Source: Pyrenophora tritici-repentis
Taxonomy: Eukaryota > Ascomycota > Dothideomycetes > Pleosporales > Pleosporaceae
DNA length: 64,000 nucleotides
Assembly: GCF_003171515.1 (NCBI RefSeq)
Contig: NC_089399.1
Location: 1,550,001 to 1,614,000, forward strand
Direction: 5' to 3'
The first letter of the stretch is position 1, and every line of letters starts with the position of its first letter. The notes beneath the pieces are model-generated. The model worked only from the letters and a program-made list of their open reading frames with translations, ran no database searches and was not told the DNA's origin. Below, one piece after another: positions 63,118 to 64,000 of this stretch. The position numbers and the translations under genes were made by a program.

Positions 63118-64000
63118 ATGTCGTTTGATACGGAAGTCCTAATCATAGGCGCGGGCATGAGCGGCCTGGGTCTCGCAGTCCAAATCATTCGAAACTACGG
63201 CATCCGGAACTTTGAGCTTGTTGAGAAGAGCGAAGATGTAGGCGGTACTTGGCTGGCGAACACGTATCCAGGTTGTGGCTGTGATGTGAGTTACGTCCTC
63301 ATGCATGATGTGTTGAAGATATGGTTGACATGTGATAGGTTGCTTCGCACTTCTACTCGTACAGCTTCGCTCTTAACCCTGACTGGAGTCGCAAGTACTC
63401 TATGCGTCCGGAAATCCAGGCATACTTTCGTTCCGTCGCTGAACAGTATCGTGTCGTTGACCACGTCCGCTTCCGTTCTATTCTCGAGAAGGCGGTGTGG
63501 AATGATGTGGACAACGTCTGGGAGGCGTCTATCTTGAATCTACAAACTAAGGAACGGATTGTGCGACGAGCCAAGGTACTGATATCCGGTGTTGGCTCGC
63601 TCTCAGTGCCAAAGACATGCGACCTACCTGGTGTGGACACATACAAGGGCAAGCTGTTTCACTCCGCTCAATGGGATCATAGCTTTGACTGGGCAGACAA
63701 GGACATCGTTGTACTTGGTATGTTGCCCATCCTCGAACCCTTCACTAGATCAATACAGCATGCTGATAATGTCTAGGCAATGGCTGCTCGGCAACCCAAT
63801 TCGTGCCTATCATGGCCAACGAGCCGAATCCCGTACGCAAGCTTACACAGTTTGGAAGACAAGCCCAGTACCTAGCTGAGCGAGAAAACCCGCATTATTC
63901 CAACACCTTCAAGGCTGTGATGCGTTACGTGCCATTGGCGATGCGACTCTACCGTGCGAAGTTCTATTATGAAATGGAGCGTGACTGGAGTGGCTTTGAT
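63118..64000 (+). CDS. FAD-dependent Baeyer-Villiger-type monooxygenase, 5' part
   Basis: A flavin monooxygenase cut by the right edge. Exons are 63118-63285, 63339-63717 and 63777 onward; introns are 53 and 59 nt. [20 protein letters not shown] is the FAD-binding GxGxxG fold. [20 protein letters not shown] with [12 protein letters not shown] is the conserved GGTW...YPG...CD block of these enzymes. [20 protein letters not shown] with [15 protein letters not shown] corresponds to the BVMO fingerprint FxGxxxHxxxW; the first Gly is changed, as in the EthA/CPMO-like branch. [17 protein letters not shown] is the NADPH-binding fold. The visible 256 residues end at DWSGFD. The substrate (ketone or sterol) is unknown. 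Confidence 0.9.

Noticed and set aside
1..64000. tRNA genes and CRISPR arrays
   Set aside because: No GGTTCRANNCC-type T-arm with matching acceptor stem was found by eye, and the organism is eukaryotic; no spaced direct repeats of CRISPR type were seen.

Overview
The window is nuclear DNA of a filamentous ascomycete. Short introns (mostly 46-60 nt, GT...AG with CTAAC-like branch points) interrupt most genes, genes lie on both strands without operons, and intergenic gaps are 0.3-3 kb. A D/D-type microbial rhodopsin closely resembling the Leptosphaeria pump, a UBZ-bearing DNA polymerase kappa, an Arb2-domain gene and a class V chitinase point to Dothideomycetes, probably Pleosporales. The order is an inference from remembered family features, not from a search.

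Layout. 0-5 kb: the 5' part of a small secreted protein gene running off the left edge, a proton-pump rhodopsin, a 2.2 kb gap and a ZIP zinc transporter. 5.2-6.8 kb: a gap between convergent genes holding a 17-bp-period array of CACGTG palindromes. 6.8-23.4 kb: a coiled-coil protein, DNA polymerase kappa, a large DUF8004-like protein, a MARVEL membrane protein, mitochondrial uS8, a proline-rich-tailed protein and a single-pass membrane protein with a PPxY motif. 23.4-33 kb is accessory in character: a candidate cysteine-rich secreted protein, a six-exon PTH11/SAT5-like membrane protein, two copies of one short inverted-repeat element (MITE-like), and long stretches without genes, interrupted by the housekeeping gene COQ4. 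33-64 kb is dense again: chitinase, lipoyl synthase, gamma-COP (SEC21), Arb2-like protein, mitochondrial uS14, a UFL1-like protein, a repeat-rich hydrophilic protein, an EI24/Rrt8-like membrane protein, a histidine acid phosphatase, a septin, a peroxisomal enoyl-CoA hydratase/isomerase, an ADCK/UbiB mitochondrial kinase-like protein, a YAE1-domain protein, a LigD-type 3'-phosphoesterase protein and the 5' part of a Baeyer-Villiger-type monooxygenase cut by the right edge.

Working together. Several genes serve mitochondria (uS8m, uS14m, COQ4, lipoyl synthase, the ADCK-like protein) and two touch coenzyme Q, but they are not physically clustered. There is no biosynthetic cluster, no CRISPR and no tRNA that I can support. 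Exon borders were derived by reading splice sites and checking that every spliced frame closes; gene models are predictions. Function calls rest on motif recognition, not on database searches.
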